53,222 bases of DNA from Pluralibacter sp. (GCF_019237635.1 NZ_JAFAGS010000027.1:1-53222), one strand, 5' to 3'; counted from the first letter of the stretch, positions 1-10,265 are shown. Notes: generated by a model not told the origin, from the letters alone. Numbers and translations are program-made.

Positions 1-102
1 CCGGGCGATATATTCATCCCCGGTTTCTTCTCCATTACCGCGCATCCAGCTCAGTGCTTCCTGCATATAAAGCGTGTTCCACAGTACCACTGCGTTAGTG
101 AC
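1..102 (-). pseudogene. Tn3-family transposase, C-terminal fragment (continues past the left edge)
   Basis: Read on the minus strand this stretch encodes 34 residues starting VTNAVVLWNTLYMQEA, then an acidic GNGEETGDEYIAR tail. The N-A-[IV]-x-x-W-N-T-x-Y/x pattern is typical of the last part of Tn3-family TnpA, just after the catalytic glutamate region. Nothing of the large N-terminal part of TnpA is present; upstream the frame runs straight into IS3 OrfB sequence, so the fragment is the downstream half of a chimera. The frame is open at base 1, so its end lies outside the window. The family call rests on this short motif only. Confidence 0.65.
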
Positions 103-296
103 CAGTTTCTTAAACCCATAGCGGGGATAATGCTCAGCGGCCTCAGTCAGCGCCAGGATCACCGGTTCATCGCGCCCGCTATCCGGGCGATAAAAATACA
201 CCGTCCTGCTCAGCGATAATGTCCTGCAGGCCTGGCGTACGCTCATTGAGAACATCTCTTTCAGATAGCTGACGAGCTCACGCTTTACCGCTGGTT

Positions 297-300
<4 letters not shown>
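103..300 (-). pseudogene. IS3-family OrfB, N-terminal fragment fused to Tn3 TnpA
   Basis: In the frame one base back from orfA the minus strand reads KPAVKRELVSYLKEMF, then SVRQACRTLSLSRTVYFYRP and AEHYPRYGFKKL. This is the N-terminal HTH_21-type region of IS3 OrfB transposases. At KKL the sequence changes without a frame break to Tn3 TnpA sequence. The rve/DDE integrase core is absent. Expression would need the -1 frameshift at the A7 run at the end of orfA. The fusion is most easily explained by a deletion or recombination joining two transposons. Confidence 0.8.
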
Positions 301-948
<648 letters not shown>

Positions 949-981
949 AGCCTTGATCTGCATATCGGTTAATTTAGGCAT
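949..981 (-). pseudogene. P4-type tyrosine integrase, first 11 codons only
   Basis: An ATG at 981 (minus strand) opens the peptide MPKLTDMQIKA, a near-perfect match to the start of P4-like integrases with the DUF4102 arm-binding domain (commonly MPKLTD-Q-I-AAKP). At 948 the frame passes into the end of an IS3 element, so the rest of the gene is displaced or lost. An integrase beside der implies that a genomic island once integrated, or still lies, just left of this window. The call rests on a short but distinctive peptide plus its position next to clustered TGTACA repeats. Confidence 0.7.
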
Positions 982-1005
982 AGCTGTCACTCACGATTTC
1001 GACTC

Positions 1006-1100
1006 TTGTGTACATAATTTTCATGCTATGAGTACACAAAATCGGTTTGGTTTGTACATAAAATCACGACATTTCAAATTAGGCACACCCATGTGTACAC
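1006..1100. repeat. Cluster of four TGTACA-core repeats upstream of the integrase stump
   Basis: Four copies of a palindromic GTAC-centred motif lie within 95 bp: TTGTGTAC at 1006-1013, GTACACAA at 1032-1039 (an exact inverted partner of the first), TTGTACATA at 1052-1060 and TGTGTACAC at 1092-1100. The position, 25-120 bp in front of the integrase start, suits integrase arm-type sites or autoregulatory operators, or an excisionase/AlpA-type site. The function is inferred. Confidence 0.55.
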
Positions 1101-1144
1101 GCTAATCAGGCGCTTTCTTGTGTTCCTATGATAGCCCCTGATAA

Positions 1145-1182
1145 CAAAAAAGCCCGACGCAATGCGGGCTTAGTGTTTTTTC
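1145..1182. terminator. Intrinsic terminator downstream of der
   Basis: AAGCCCG and CGGGCTT form a 7-bp stem around a loop of about 8 nt, with an A-run on one side and a T-run on the other, so it can work in both directions. It lies 27 bp beyond the der stop codon and closes the rodZ-to-der gene string. Confidence 0.85.
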
Positions 1183-1208
1183 GATAGCGGTTAATTTCCC
1201 GCGATATC

Positions 1209-2687
1209 TTATTTGCTTTTCTTAATGTGTTTAATCAAGCGCTTACGCTTACGCATCTGATTCGGCGTCAGGGTGTTGCGCTTGTTGGCGAACGGGTTAT
1301 CCCCTTCCTTGAACTGAATGCGGATCGGCGTACCCATGACGTCCAGCGATTTGCGGAAGTAGTTCATCAGGTAGCGCTTGTAAGAATCCGGCAGGTCTTT
1401 TACCTGATTCCCGTGAATAACCACGATAGGCGGGTTGTAGCCCCCGGCGTGGGCATATTTCAGCTTCACGCGACGACCGCGCACCAGCGGCGGCTGATGA
1501 TCTTCTGCCGCCATGTTCATGATGCGGGTCAGCATCGCGGTGCTGACGCGGCGGGTGGAGCTGTCATAGGCTTCGCGAACGGATTCGAACAGGTTGCCTA
1601 CGCCGCTGCCGTGCAGCGCCGAAATGAAGTGCACGCGGGCGAAATCAATAAAGCCCAGACGGTAGTCGAGGGTCTCTTTGACCTGTTCTTTCACTTCCTG
1701 GCTCAGACCGTCCCACTTGTTGACCACAATCACCAGCGAGCGGCCGCTGTTAAGAATAAAGCCGAGCAGGGAGAGATCCTGGTCGGAAATACCTTCGCGG
1801 GCATCAATAACCAGCAGCACCACGTTGGCATCTTCAATGGCCTGCAGCGTTTTGATTACGGAGAATTTTTCCACCACGTCGGTGATTTTGCCGCGCTTAC
1901 GCACCCCGGCGGTGTCGATAAGTACGTACTCACGTTCATCGCGCTCCATCGGAATGTAGATGCTGTCGCGCGTCGTACCCGGCATGTCGTACACCACCAC
2001 GCGGTCCTCGCCGAGGATACGGTTAGTTAGCGTTGACTTACCTACGTTCGGACGGCCGACGATGGCCAGCTTGATCGGTAAATCCTGCGGATTGAAATCG
2101 TCTTCCGGCTCTTCAGCCTCTTCGCCGTTTTCATCGGCTTCAAACTGCGCCCAGTATTCGGCGTCCTCATCCACCTCTTCCGCCGGGTCGACATCTTCCA
2201 TCCACGGCAGCAAAACGTGTTCCAGCAGGCTGGTGACGCCACGACCATGGGAAGCGGCGATCGGGTAAATCTCGCCTAAGCCCAGCGACCAGAAATCGGC
2301 AACCGCCTGGTCCGGATCGATACCGTCTGTTTTGTTCGCCACGAGGAAGGTCGGTTTTTCGCGTGCGCGCAGATGTTTGGCAATCGCCTCATCCGCCGGC
2401 ATCAGGCCCGCGCGCGCATCGACCATAAACAGCACCACATCGGCTTCTTCAATCGCCAGCAGCGACTGTTCCGCCATACGGGTTTCCACGCCCTCTTCGG
2501 TGCCGTCGATACCGCCGGTATCGATACAGATAAACTCGCGGCCTTCCACTTCAGCACGACCGTACTTACGGTCACGAGTCAGACCCGGAAAATCCGCGAC
2601 CAGCGCATCGCGGGTGCGCGTCAGACGGTTAAACAGCGTGGATTTTCCTACGTTTGGGCGCCCGACAAGCGCGACCACAGGTACCAT
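1209..2687 (-). CDS. der: Ribosome-associated GTPase Der (EngA)
   Basis: Essential double-GTPase needed for maturation and stability of the 50S ribosomal subunit. It has 492 residues, close to the family norm. Two complete G domains are visible: the first P-loop GRPNVGKS is at residues 9-16, with DTGG at 56-59 and NKTD at 118-121. The second identical P-loop is at 211-218, with DTAG and NKWD following. An acidic linker rich in Glu/Asp (about 165-200) separates them, and a basic KH-like C-terminal domain ends in [14 protein letters not shown]. It is the last gene of the string; a hairpin separates it from bamB. Its 3' flank is the boundary of the mobile wreck. Confidence 0.98.
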   Translation of the reverse strand: MVPVVALVGRPNVGKSTLFNRLTRTRDALVADFPGLTRDRKYGRAEVEGREFICIDTGGIDGTEEGVETRMAEQSLLAIEEADVVLFMVDARAGLMPADEAIAKHLRAREKPTFLVANKTDGIDPDQAVADFWSLGLGEIYPIAASHGRGVTSLLEHVLLPWMEDVDPAEEVDEDAEYWAQFEADENGEEAEEPEDDFNPQDLPIKLAIVGRPNVGKSTLTNRILGEDRVVVYDMPGTTRDSIYIPMERDEREYVLIDTAGVRKRGKITDVVEKFSVIKTLQAIEDANVVLLVIDAREGISDQDLSLLGFILNSGRSLVIVVNKWDGLSQEVKEQVKETLDYRLGFIDFARVHFISALHGSGVGNLFESVREAYDSSTRRVSTAMLTRIMNMAAEDHQPPLVRGRRVKLKYAHAGGYNPPIVVIHGNQVKDLPDSYKRYLMNYFRKSLDVMGTPIRIQFKEGDNPFANKRNTLTPNQMRKRKRLIKHIKKSK

Positions 2688-2718
2688 GATAAAAACCTCT
2701 TAAAAACGTAAAACAGGA

Positions 2719-2749
2719 AAACGGCCCCTGTAACAGACAGGAGCCGTTT
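2719..2749 (-). terminator. Hairpin between bamB and der
   Basis: AAACGGCCCCTGT and ACAGGAGCCGTTT pair over 13 positions with one mismatch around a 5-nt loop. In the direction of transcription (minus) it is followed by TTTTCC and further T-rich sequence. It looks like an intrinsic terminator or attenuator that lowers read-through from bamB into der; der translation starts 32 bp later. Confidence 0.7.
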
Positions 2750-2772
2750 AAATTAATGCACGACCGCCGTTA

Positions 2773-3951
2773 TTAACGCGTCATTGAGTACAGCGTGCCG
2801 TCTTTCGCCTGAATCAACAGTCGACCGTCGGCCACAACCGGATCGGTCTGGAAGCCGGAGCTGTCCACTTCCTGCTGGGCCACAAAGCGGCCATCCTGCG
2901 GGTTGATCCAGTGCATATAGCCTTCGCTATCGCCGACAACCAGACTTCCATTATACAACACCGGAGACGTCAGCAGACGGTGCAGCAGATCGCTTTGCGT
3001 CCACAGCGTTACGCCGCCTTCAGTAGAGAGCGCCAGCAGGCGGTCATTTTGGTCCACCAGGTAGATACGATTGCCGTCGATGATGAAATCATTTACTGAA
3101 CCGAGCTCGCGTTTCCACATGATCTGGCCGCTGCGCAGATCCAGCGCCGTCAGGTTGCCGTTATAGGCCAGCGCGTACACCACGCCGTCAACCACCACAG
3201 GCGTCGTATCGACATCGCTCAGACGATCGATTTCGGTCGAGCCGGTCGCCTGGGAGATACGCTGCTGCCAAATAATCTGGCCCTGTTGCATCAACACCGC
3301 GCTGACGCGGCCGTTGTCGCCGCCCACAATCGCCGCGCCATAGGCCACCGCCGGAGCGGACTCACCGCGCAGGGACAGTGATGGCATATCCAGGTTAACC
3401 GTCCACTTTACCGCGCCGTCGCTTTCGTTCAGCGCCTGCAGTTGTCCGTTGCTGGTATGGATCAGCACCATACCGTCGCTGACGACCGGACGAGAGACCG
3501 CTTCGCCAGCGACGCGAGTCTGCCATGCGACAGAGCCGTCGTTGGTGTTCAGCGCGTAAACCTGCGCCTTCTCAGAGCCAACGTAAACGTGACCGCCAGA
3601 CACCGTCAGGCCGCCGGACAGCAGCGCCGGAAGATGCGAGAACCAGCCGTCTTTTTCCGCCAGGTTTACAGACCAGACTTCTTTGCCGCTGTCAGCATTT
3701 AACGCCTTCACGGTGCCTTTGCGATCGGCGGCATACACCACGCTATCGGCAAACGTCGGGTGCAGGTTGGAATAGAAATCGCCAACACCGCTACCGACGG
3801 AGGTGCTCCACGCGGTAGACGGGGTAAACTGGTTTTCCACCTTCGGCAGCGGAGACATTTTGACCACATCTTCTTCGCTGTTAAACAGTGAACAACCACT
3901 CAATAACGTAACAGAAAGCAGTCCTGGCAAAAGTAATTTACGCAGTTGCAT
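2773..3951 (-). CDS. bamB: Outer membrane assembly lipoprotein BamB
   Basis: A 392-residue lipoprotein of the BAM complex, which scaffolds BamA and promotes beta-barrel insertion into the outer membrane. The signal peptide has a lipobox, LLSGC, with the lipidated cysteine at residue 20. The rest shows repeated PQQ-like blades (for example VYALNTNDGSVAWQTRV and LTALDLRSGQIMWKRELG), which form an eight-bladed propeller in known BamB. It lies 10 bp downstream of yfgM, in the same order as E. coli, so it is probably co-transcribed with yfgM. Length and motifs are normal. Confidence 0.98.
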   Translation of the reverse strand: MQLRKLLLPGLLSVTLLSGCSLFNSEEDVVKMSPLPKVENQFTPSTAWSTSVGSGVGDFYSNLHPTFADSVVYAADRKGTVKALNADSGKEVWSVNLAEKDGWFSHLPALLSGGLTVSGGHVYVGSEKAQVYALNTNDGSVAWQTRVAGEAVSRPVVSDGMVLIHTSNGQLQALNESDGAVKWTVNLDMPSLSLRGESAPAVAYGAAIVGGDNGRVSAVLMQQGQIIWQQRISQATGSTEIDRLSDVDTTPVVVDGVVYALAYNGNLTALDLRSGQIMWKRELGSVNDFIIDGNRIYLVDQNDRLLALSTEGGVTLWTQSDLLHRLLTSPVLYNGSLVVGDSEGYMHWINPQDGRFVAQQEVDSSGFQTDPVVADGRLLIQAKDGTLYSMTR

Positions 3952-3961
3952 CGGGTCCCTC

Positions 3962-4582
3962 TCAGATGGACAAATTATTCATTTTCATGCGCATCATTTC
4001 GCTGAGTGCTGGCGAAGCATCGCTTTTCACACCCGCTTCCCAGGCGGCGCGAGCCCCCTGCTTATCGCCTTTACTCAACAGAATTTCGCCGCGTAAATCT
4101 GCAACGATCGCCGTCCAGCCTTCCCCTTTAATGCCTTCGAGGGTTTTCAGCGCGGCGTCAGGTTGTTTCATCTGCAGCTGAACGCGGGCAAGACGCATAT
4201 TGATAACGGATTTAAGGTTATCGTCGGATGCGGCGGCCAGCCCCTGCTGCAGTTGTTTCCCGGCATTTTCCAGCTGGTTCTTATCAACAAACTGCTGTGC
4301 CAGTTCCAGCGACGCGAACGCGCCGTAGGTATTTTTTTCATCGGCGGCGAATTTTTCCGCCGCGCTCAGCGCGTCAGGTTTGCCGCTGTTCAGGGAAGAA
4401 ACCGACTGCTCATAGGCCAAAGAGGCGTCTCTGGCGTTATTTTCCTGATGCGACGTCCAGTAACGCCAGCCCACCAGCGCACCAACACCCAGGATAACAC
4501 CTACCGCCAGTGCTATGCCGTTCTCCGAAAAGAAACGCTTGATGGCATCGACCTGATCGTTTTCGTTATTGTAGATTTCCAC
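3962..4582 (-). CDS. yfgM: YfgM, inner-membrane periplasmic ancillary chaperone
   Basis: A single-pass inner membrane protein with a periplasmic TPR-like domain; in E. coli it contacts PpiD and SecYEG and takes part in periplasmic chaperone traffic and RcsB stability. I place the start at a GTG at 4582. It follows a good AGGAGAAGG ribosome site, begins VEIYNNENDQVDAIKRFF (aligned with E. coli MEIY) and gives 206 residues, the usual length. An in-frame ATG 33 bp upstream would add MPDYHIQEKDC, lies against the end of hisS and lacks conservation. The transmembrane segment is at about residues 19-43 (GIALAVGVILGVGALVGWRY); helical repeats follow. Confidence 0.93.
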   Translation of the reverse strand: MEIYNNENDQVDAIKRFFSENGIALAVGVILGVGALVGWRYWTSHQENNARDASLAYEQSVSSLNSGKPDALSAAEKFAADEKNTYGAFASLELAQQFVDKNQLENAGKQLQQGLAAASDDNLKSVINMRLARVQLQMKQPDAALKTLEGIKGEGWTAIVADLRGEILLSKGDKQGARAAWEAGVKSDASPALSEMMRMKMNNLSI

Positions 4583-4615
4583 GCAATCCTTCTCCTGAAT
4601 ATGATAGTCGGGCAA

Positions 4616-5890
4616 TTAACCCAGCAGTGTGCGCAAATGCGCGGCAACGCTATCCTGCGCTACCGTCGTCTGCTCGCCGGAGCGCAAATCTTTAACCACG
4701 ACGCTGCGCTCGGCAATTTCTGATTCACCCAGCACCAGCGCGACGCGAGCGCCCCACTTATCGGCACGGGCGAACTGCTTCTTAAAGTTGCCGCCGCCGT
4801 GGTTGGTCATCAGTTTGACGCCCGGCAGTTGGTCACGCACGTCTTCCGCCAGACGCATTGCGGCGGACTGCGTGTCGTTACCGGCAGCAACCAGGTATAT
4901 ATCGACAACAGGTTCGGCTTTAAATTCCGGGTTAACTGCCTGAACCAGCAAAACTAATCGCTCAAGACCCATTGCAAACCCGACGGCTGGCGCCGCGCGG
5001 CCGCCCAACTGTTCCACCAGACCGTCATAGCGACCGCCCGCACAGACGGTACCCTGAGAGCCCAGGCTGTTGGTGACCCACTCGAACACGGTGCGGTTGT
5101 AGTAGTCAAGGCCGCGCACCAGGCGCTGGTTGACCGTATACGTGATACCCGCCGCGTCAAGGAACGCGCACAGACCGGAAAAATGTTCGCGAGAATCGTC
5201 GTCCAGGTAATCGCCCAGCGACGGTGCGTTATCCAGCAGCGCCTGCACGTCCGGGTTTTTGGAATCCAGCACGCGCAGCGGGTTGGTGTACATGCGACGT
5301 TTGCAGTCTTCGTCGAGCTTCTCTTTGTACTGCTCAAGATATGCCACCAGCGCTTCACGGTAGTTCGCGCGGGCTTCCAGAGAGCCAATCGAGTTCAGCT
5401 CAAGGCTGACGTGTTCAGAGATGCCGAGCGCGCGCCACCAGCGAGCGGTCAGCATAATCAGCTCGGCGTCGATATCCGGCCCCTGCAGACCAAACACTTC
5501 GCAACCCAACTGATGGAACTGGCGATAGCGCCCTTTCTGCGGACGCTCGTGGCGGAACATCGGGCCGATGTACCACAGACGTTGTTCCTGATTGTACAGA
5601 AGACCATGCTCAATGCCGGCGCGTACGCAACCCGCAGTCCCTTCCGGACGCAGCGTCAGGCTGTCGCCGTTGCGGTCCTCAAAGGTATACATCTCTTTTT
5701 CAACTACGTCGGTCACTTCACCGATCGCGCGTTTGAATAACGGGGTCTGCTCTACAATCGGCAAACGGATTTCGCTGTAACCGTAGCTGCCGAGCACCTC
5801 TTTCAGTGTGCCTTCAATGCGCTGCCAGAGAGCGGTTTCGCCCGGCAGATAATCGTTCATGCCGCGAATGGCTTGAATGTTTTTTGCCAC
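4616..5890 (-). CDS. hisS: Histidyl-tRNA synthetase
   Basis: Class II aminoacyl-tRNA synthetase that charges tRNA-His (424 residues, normal). Motif 2 ([16 protein letters not shown]) and the histidine-specific segments [15 protein letters not shown] and [14 protein letters not shown] are present, followed by motif 3 (GFAMGLERL). The C-terminal anticodon-binding domain ends the protein. It lies 33 bp upstream of yfgM and is separated from ispG by about 94 bp containing two hairpins, so its expression may be partly uncoupled from ispG. Confidence 0.99.
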   Translation of the reverse strand: MAKNIQAIRGMNDYLPGETALWQRIEGTLKEVLGSYGYSEIRLPIVEQTPLFKRAIGEVTDVVEKEMYTFEDRNGDSLTLRPEGTAGCVRAGIEHGLLYNQEQRLWYIGPMFRHERPQKGRYRQFHQLGCEVFGLQGPDIDAELIMLTARWWRALGISEHVSLELNSIGSLEARANYREALVAYLEQYKEKLDEDCKRRMYTNPLRVLDSKNPDVQALLDNAPSLGDYLDDDSREHFSGLCAFLDAAGITYTVNQRLVRGLDYYNRTVFEWVTNSLGSQGTVCAGGRYDGLVEQLGGRAAPAVGFAMGLERLVLLVQAVNPEFKAEPVVDIYLVAAGNDTQSAAMRLAEDVRDQLPGVKLMTNHGGGNFKKQFARADKWGARVALVLGESEIAERSVVVKDLRSGEQTTVAQDSVAAHLRTLLG

Positions 5891-5916
5891 GTTTATTCTC
5901 TTTATATATACAAAAA

Positions 5917-5950
5917 TGAACCCAGACGCTTAGGTAGCGTCGCGGGTTCA
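5917..5950 (-). terminator. Terminator-like hairpin in front of hisS
   Basis: TGAACCC and GGGTTCA form the base of the stem, extended by GACGCT/AGCGTC across a small internal mismatch. On the minus strand it is followed at once by ATTTTTG. A long stem followed by a T-run between ispG and hisS fits an intrinsic terminator or attenuator. Confidence 0.7.
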
Positions 5951-5959
5951 ATCATACAC

Positions 5960-5978
5960 GGGAAGCGTATCGCTTCCC
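5960..5978 (-). other. Perfect 8-bp hairpin after ispG
   Basis: GGGAAGCG and CGCTTCCC form a perfect stem around a TAT loop, just downstream of the ispG stop and upstream of the terminator-like hairpin at 5917-5950. The tandem arrangement could protect the ispG 3' end or take part in alternative folding. Confidence 0.6.
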
Positions 5979-5984
5979 AACACG

Positions 5985-7106
5985 TTATTTAGCGTCAACC
6001 TGCTGAACGTCTATCCGACGCGCGTCATCAAGCATGCTTGCTTTCGCGCGGATACGGGCTTCCAGCTGGCTAATCATATCGTCGTTATCCAGCCGGTCTT
6101 TACGCACGCCGTCTTCATACAGGCCGCTTTTCTTATTGCCGCCCGTCACGCCCAGCGTCGATACCAGCGCTTCGCCAGGACCGTTCACCACGCAGCCGAT
6201 AATGGATACATCCATCGGCGTGATAATGTCTTCCAGACGCTGTTCCAGCGCGTTCACGGTGCCGATAACATCGAATTCCTGGCGCGAGCAGGTCGGACAG
6301 GCGATGAAGTTGATGCCGCGAGAACGAATACGCAGCGACTTCAGAATATCGAAGCCGACTTTGATCTCTTCAACCGGATCGGCCGCCAGCGAAATACGCA
6401 GCGTATCGCCGATCCCTTCGGACAGCAGCAGACCAAGGCCGATTGCCGATTTCACCGCGCCCGCACGGGCGCCGCCAGCCTCGGTGATCCCAAGGTGCAG
6501 CGGTTGATCGATCTGGCGCGCCAGCAGGCGGTAGGATTCAACCGCCAGAAAAACGTCGGAGGCCTTCACGCTGACTTTGAATTGACTGAAGTTCAGACGA
6601 TCGAGATGATCGACATGACGCATAGCGGATTCGAGCAGCGCCTGTGGCGTCGGTTCACCGTATTTTTCCTGCAGATCTTTTTCCAGCGACCCGGCGTTTA
6701 CGCCGATGCGGATCGGAATATTTTTGTCGCGCGCGCAGTCGACAACCTGACGAATTCGCTCTTCGTTGCCGATATTGCCCGGGTTGATGCGCAGGCAGTC
6801 AACGCCGTACTCCGCCACTTTCAGGGCGATACGGTAGTCGAAATGGATGTCCGCCACCAGCGGGACGCTGACCTGCTGTTTGATAAGCTTAAAGGCTTCC
6901 GCGGCATCCATTGTCGGTACGGAAACACGAACGATATCCGCGCCGACGCGCTCCAGCGCTTTAATTTGGTTAACGGTCGCGTCCACATCGGTGGTGCGCG
7001 TATTGGTCATGGACTGTACGGCAATGGGAGCCCCATCGCCAACAGGCACGTTCCCAACGTAAATACGTGTCGATTTTCTACGTTGAATGGGGGCCTGGTT
7101 ATGCAT
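5985..7106 (-). CDS. ispG: 4-hydroxy-3-methylbut-2-en-1-yl diphosphate synthase (IspG/GcpE)
   Basis: Iron-sulfur enzyme of the MEP isoprenoid pathway; it reductively opens methylerythritol cyclodiphosphate to HMBPP. The 373-residue protein has the TIM-barrel domain followed by the cluster domain. The cluster ligands C270, C273 and C305 (in CPTCSRQEF and GCVVNGPGE) and E312 are present. It follows rodZ by 26 bp and is probably transcribed with it. The enzyme depends on [4Fe-4S] clusters, which links it functionally to the isc operon in this window. Confidence 0.99.
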   Translation of the reverse strand: MHNQAPIQRRKSTRIYVGNVPVGDGAPIAVQSMTNTRTTDVDATVNQIKALERVGADIVRVSVPTMDAAEAFKLIKQQVSVPLVADIHFDYRIALKVAEYGVDCLRINPGNIGNEERIRQVVDCARDKNIPIRIGVNAGSLEKDLQEKYGEPTPQALLESAMRHVDHLDRLNFSQFKVSVKASDVFLAVESYRLLARQIDQPLHLGITEAGGARAGAVKSAIGLGLLLSEGIGDTLRISLAADPVEEIKVGFDILKSLRIRSRGINFIACPTCSRQEFDVIGTVNALEQRLEDIITPMDVSIIGCVVNGPGEALVSTLGVTGGNKKSGLYEDGVRKDRLDNDDMISQLEARIRAKASMLDDARRIDVQQVDAK

Positions 7107-7132
7107 GAAAAATCTCCCGCGTTACGCGTTTA

Positions 7133-8158
7133 TCACTGTGCCGGAGAAGATTCGGCGTTCAGCGTAAAACGTGCAACCTGGTTAGTTCTGATAAAACGGC
7201 TCAGATCGACCGGTTTACCCTGGAACTGAATCTGTACCGCTGCCGGAGCGCCAATCTTAAGCTTATAAGGGGTCTGGCCGGTTAAGTTAAGCGTACCGTC
7301 TTTGCGCTGCAGACCGCTGAACAGCTTTTTGCCCGTCGCATCGGAGACTTCCAGCCAGCAGTCGGCGTTGAAGTTCATCACCAGCGCGTTAGCGTCAGCC
7401 ACCGGCGCGGTGATACCCGCCTGGCCGGTTGGCAGCGGTGCGCCATGGGTCGCGGCGGCGGCTGGTGCGGTCGTCGCCGCATCAACATTCGCCTGAGACG
7501 GTGCGACGACGGCGTTGGTCTGCGCGTTAGCCGCGGACGTCGTCGGCGCAGGCGCCGCATTGGTTTGCGCGGTAGCCGCCGGTGCCGCATCCGGTGCGGT
7601 TGCTTGCGCCACAGCGGTATTTGCATCCGGCGCCTGGCCTTGGGCGGCGCTGGTATCCAGCGGAACGTTCTGACTATTGCCGCTGTCGTTGGTGTTCAGT
7701 TCAGCGCTGGACTGATCGGCCATGCTGGAGATCTCTTCCTGCTGCGCTTTGTGGTTTTGCCACCACCAGGCGCCAGTCAGGCCAATCACGACAAACAGCA
7801 CCAGCCAGGTAAAGCTCATCAACCAGCCATCGCGTTTTTTACGACGTTTACCTAAGGCGAAGGTCTGCATCGGGGCAACTTTGGCGGCCTTAACCGGCGC
7901 CTGTTTTGCCATCATCGGCAGCAGCTCTTCTTCCGGAATATGGACAAGGCGCGCATAGGAGCGGATATAGCCACGCAGGAACGTTGAAGCGAGGTCGGCA
8001 GGGGCCTTATCGTCTTCAATATCGCGAACCGTGGAAACCTTCAGGCATAAGCGTTCAGCGACGGCTTGCTGGCTGAGTCCGAGTTGTTCACGGGCATTAC
8101 GCAGGCGCGTCCCCGTGGTCTGTGCTGCTTGTGGGTCTTGAGTGGCTTCAGTATTCAT
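7133..8158 (-). CDS. rodZ: Cytoskeleton protein RodZ
   Basis: A bitopic protein that links the MreB cytoskeleton to the cell-wall elongation machinery and keeps rod shape. It has 341 residues. The cytoplasmic helix-turn-helix that binds MreB lies at about residues 15-80 ([21 protein letters not shown]). A basic KRRKKRDG stretch precedes the transmembrane segment at 111-133. A low-complexity Ala/Pro/Thr/Asn linker (about 150-255) leads to a C-terminal periplasmic beta domain (about 260-335). The linker differs in composition from E. coli, which is normal for this variable region. Confidence 0.97.
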   Translation of the reverse strand: MNTEATQDPQAAQTTGTRLRNAREQLGLSQQAVAERLCLKVSTVRDIEDDKAPADLASTFLRGYIRSYARLVHIPEEELLPMMAKQAPVKAAKVAPMQTFALGKRRKKRDGWLMSFTWLVLFVVIGLTGAWWWQNHKAQQEEISSMADQSSAELNTNDSGNSQNVPLDTSAAQGQAPDANTAVAQATAPDAAPAATAQTNAAPAPTTSAANAQTNAVVAPSQANVDAATTAPAAAATHGAPLPTGQAGITAPVADANALVMNFNADCWLEVSDATGKKLFSGLQRKDGTLNLTGQTPYKLKIGAPAAVQIQFQGKPVDLSRFIRTNQVARFTLNAESSPAQ

Positions 8159-8245
8159 TCGCTACAGCTGCTGGTACGTAAATTTAAGGTTTTGGTGTCG
8201 GAAACCCGCACCCCGAAACATCTGCTCGGTAAACGTAAGGTAAAC

Positions 8246-8275
8246 AGTATAAAACTGCCAGGTGAGCGATTACAA
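8246..8275 (-). promoter_or_regulatory. Predicted sigma-70 promoter of rodZ-ispG
   Basis: On the minus strand TTGTAA (8275-8270) and TATACT (8251-8246) are 18 bp apart, about 90 bp upstream of the rodZ start. The rlmN-rodZ gap (8159-8425) shows no gene or strong hairpin. The boxes are a good but not perfect match. Confidence 0.6.
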
Positions 8276-8425
8276 ATCCCGCGCCCAACCTGTTTTTACC
8301 CCGCTACATACTGCCTTAATCGTGGCGGAAACGCACCGTAATTATTAACCGCATCAGTACGTTTCGCCTAATCCTTAAACGTATTACCTGCCGTACGCCA
8401 TCCCGGGTGCACGGACTACGGTTTA

Positions 8426-9592
8426 TCAGACCGCCTTGACGGCGATCGGTTCACCCTGCATACGCTTACGCATCGTACGTTTGGTACGGTCGATAACGTC
8501 ACCGGCCAACTGACCGCAGGCGGCGTCAATATCGTCACCGCGCGTTTTGCGCACAATGGTGGTGAAACCGTAATTCATCAGTACCTTCGAGAAACGGTCG
8601 ATACGGCTGTTGGAGCTGCGGCCATACGGCGCGCCCGGGAACGGGTTCCACGGAATCAGGTTAATCTTACACGGCGTATCTTTCAGCAGTTCCGCCAATT
8701 GATGCGCGTGCTCGGTACCGTCGTTCACATGGTCCAGCATGACGTATTCGATAGTCACGCGTCCCTGGTTGGCGTTGGATTTCTCCAGATAACGGCGCAC
8801 GGCCGCCAGGAACGTCTCGATATTGTACTTTTTGTTGATCGGCACAATTTCATCACGAATCTCGTCGTTCGGCGCATGCAGAGAAATCGCCAGCGCGACG
8901 TCAATCATATCGCCAAGCTTATCCAGCGCCGGAACGACGCCGGAGGTGGAGAGCGTGACGCGGCGTTTGGACAGACCGAAACCAAAATCATCAAGCATGA
9001 TTTCCATCGCCGGAACCACGTTCGTCAGGTTCAGCAGCGGTTCGCCCATCCCCATCATCACCACGTTGGTGATAGGACGCTGACCGGTGACTTTGGCCGC
9101 GCCGATAATTTTCGCCGCGCGCCACACCTGGCCGATAATTTCCGACACGCGCAGGTTGCGGTTAAAGCCCTGCTGCGCGGTCGAACAGAATTTACATTCC
9201 AGCGCACAACCCACCTGGGAGGAAACGCACAGCGTCGCGCGATCGTCTTCCGGGATGTATACCGTTTCAACGCGCTGATCGCCTACTGCGATCGCCCATT
9301 TGATGGTGCCGTCGGAGGAGCGCTGCTCTTCCACGACGTCCGGCGCACGAATTTCAGCAACTTCTTTCAGTTTGCCGCGCAGCACTTTGTTGATGTCGGT
9401 CATCTCATCAAAGTTATCGCTGCAGTAGTGATACATCCATTTCATTACCTGATCGGCGCGAAACGGCTTCTCGCCGAGATTATGGAAAAATTCGCGCAAC
9501 TGCTGACGGTTTAAATCCAGCAGGTTAATTTTGGCATCTTTATTCGGTACCGTCAGAGCGGCGTTATCAGGCGTGACAATTTGTTCAGACAT
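8426..9592 (-). CDS. rlmN: Dual-specificity RNA methyltransferase RlmN
   Basis: Radical-SAM enzyme that methylates C2 of A2503 in 23S rRNA and A37 of several tRNAs. It has 388 residues. The radical-SAM triad CxxxCxxC is at C129, C133 and C136 (CALECKFC). The methyl-carrier cysteine near the C-terminus ([10 protein letters not shown]) is conserved. The first 20 residues are divergent, as is common in this family. Its Fe-S cluster again depends on the ISC system. The gene has its own upstream region after the ndk terminator. Confidence 0.98.
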   Translation of the reverse strand: MSEQIVTPDNAALTVPNKDAKINLLDLNRQQLREFFHNLGEKPFRADQVMKWMYHYCSDNFDEMTDINKVLRGKLKEVAEIRAPDVVEEQRSSDGTIKWAIAVGDQRVETVYIPEDDRATLCVSSQVGCALECKFCSTAQQGFNRNLRVSEIIGQVWRAAKIIGAAKVTGQRPITNVVMMGMGEPLLNLTNVVPAMEIMLDDFGFGLSKRRVTLSTSGVVPALDKLGDMIDVALAISLHAPNDEIRDEIVPINKKYNIETFLAAVRRYLEKSNANQGRVTIEYVMLDHVNDGTEHAHQLAELLKDTPCKINLIPWNPFPGAPYGRSSNSRIDRFSKVLMNYGFTTIVRKTRGDDIDAACGQLAGDVIDRTKRTMRKRMQGEPIAVKAV

Positions 9593-9638
9593 AATGTATT
9601 CCGGCCTCGTTATTACACGTTATGGCCCCTGGAGGGTT

Positions 9639-9681
9639 GAAAAAGAAACGCCCCGGTGAGCATCTGCTCGTCCGGGGGCGT
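9639..9681 (-). terminator. Intrinsic terminator of ndk
   Basis: ACGCCCCGG and CCGGGGGCGT pair with one bulged base, and an inner GAGCA/TGCTC stem extends the hairpin. On the minus strand the stem is followed by TTTCTTTTT. It lies about 90 bp beyond the ndk stop and ends ndk transcription ahead of rlmN. Confidence 0.88.
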
Positions 9682-9769
9682 GGCATTGTACAAATTCTGG
9701 TGCACAGATGCCACGTCTGCACGCGGCATTTGCTAAATAAAGTGTAAACCTAATTACACTTGCATGCGA

Positions 9770-10201
9770 TTAGCGGGTGCGCGGGCACACTTCGCCTTCG
9801 CCGAAGAAGTAGGCGATTTCACGTTCGGCGGACTCAACAGAGTCAGAACCGTGGGTGCCGTTTTCGGTCAGGCTGTCAGCATAATCAGCGCGCAGGGTGC
9901 CTGCCAGCGCGTTCGCCGGGTTGGTGGCACCGAGGATTTCGCGATGACGACGAACGGCATCTTCACCTTCCAGAACGGTGACCACGATAGGACCCGAGGT
10001 CATGAAGCCCACCAGACCGTCGAAGAACGGTTTGCCCTGGTGCTCAGCGTAGAAGCCAGCGGCTTTCTCAGACGTCAGATGCAGCATTTTGGTGCCAACG
10101 ATTTTCAGCCCTGCGGTTTCGAAACGCGCAAAGATGCTGCCAATAACGTTTTTTGCCACCGCGTTTGGTTTAATGATGGAAAAAGTACGTTCGATAGCCA
10201 T
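9770..10201 (-). CDS. ndk: Nucleoside diphosphate kinase
   Basis: Transfers the gamma-phosphate of ATP to other nucleoside diphosphates through a phosphohistidine. The protein has the usual 143 residues. The catalytic histidine is H117 in NGTHGSDS, and the nucleotide-binding N-terminal segment [12 protein letters not shown] and the [11 protein letters not shown] loop are intact. It is a monocistronic gene with its own terminator at 9639-9681 and an upstream minus-strand TATAAT box. Confidence 0.99.
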   Translation of the reverse strand: MAIERTFSIIKPNAVAKNVIGSIFARFETAGLKIVGTKMLHLTSEKAAGFYAEHQGKPFFDGLVGFMTSGPIVVTVLEGEDAVRRHREILGATNPANALAGTLRADYADSLTENGTHGSDSVESAEREIAYFFGEGEVCPRTR

Positions 10202-10259
10202 GTTTACCTCTGTATGATGTTCTGTGTAGAGCGCTTACGCGGTTTAGGTTGTGGCGCGG

Positions 10260-10265
10260 ATTATA
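10260..10265 (-). promoter_or_regulatory. Minus-10 box of ndk
   Basis: The minus strand has a consensus TATAAT 58 bp upstream of the ndk start codon. No good -35 hexamer is seen at 17 bp, so a transcription factor or an extended element may help. Confidence 0.5.

Noticed and set aside
1100..1208. tRNA or tmRNA attachment site next to the integrase
   Set aside because: No tRNA-like sequence is present between the integrase stump and der; only the der terminator is seen. The att site may still lie here but I cannot define it.
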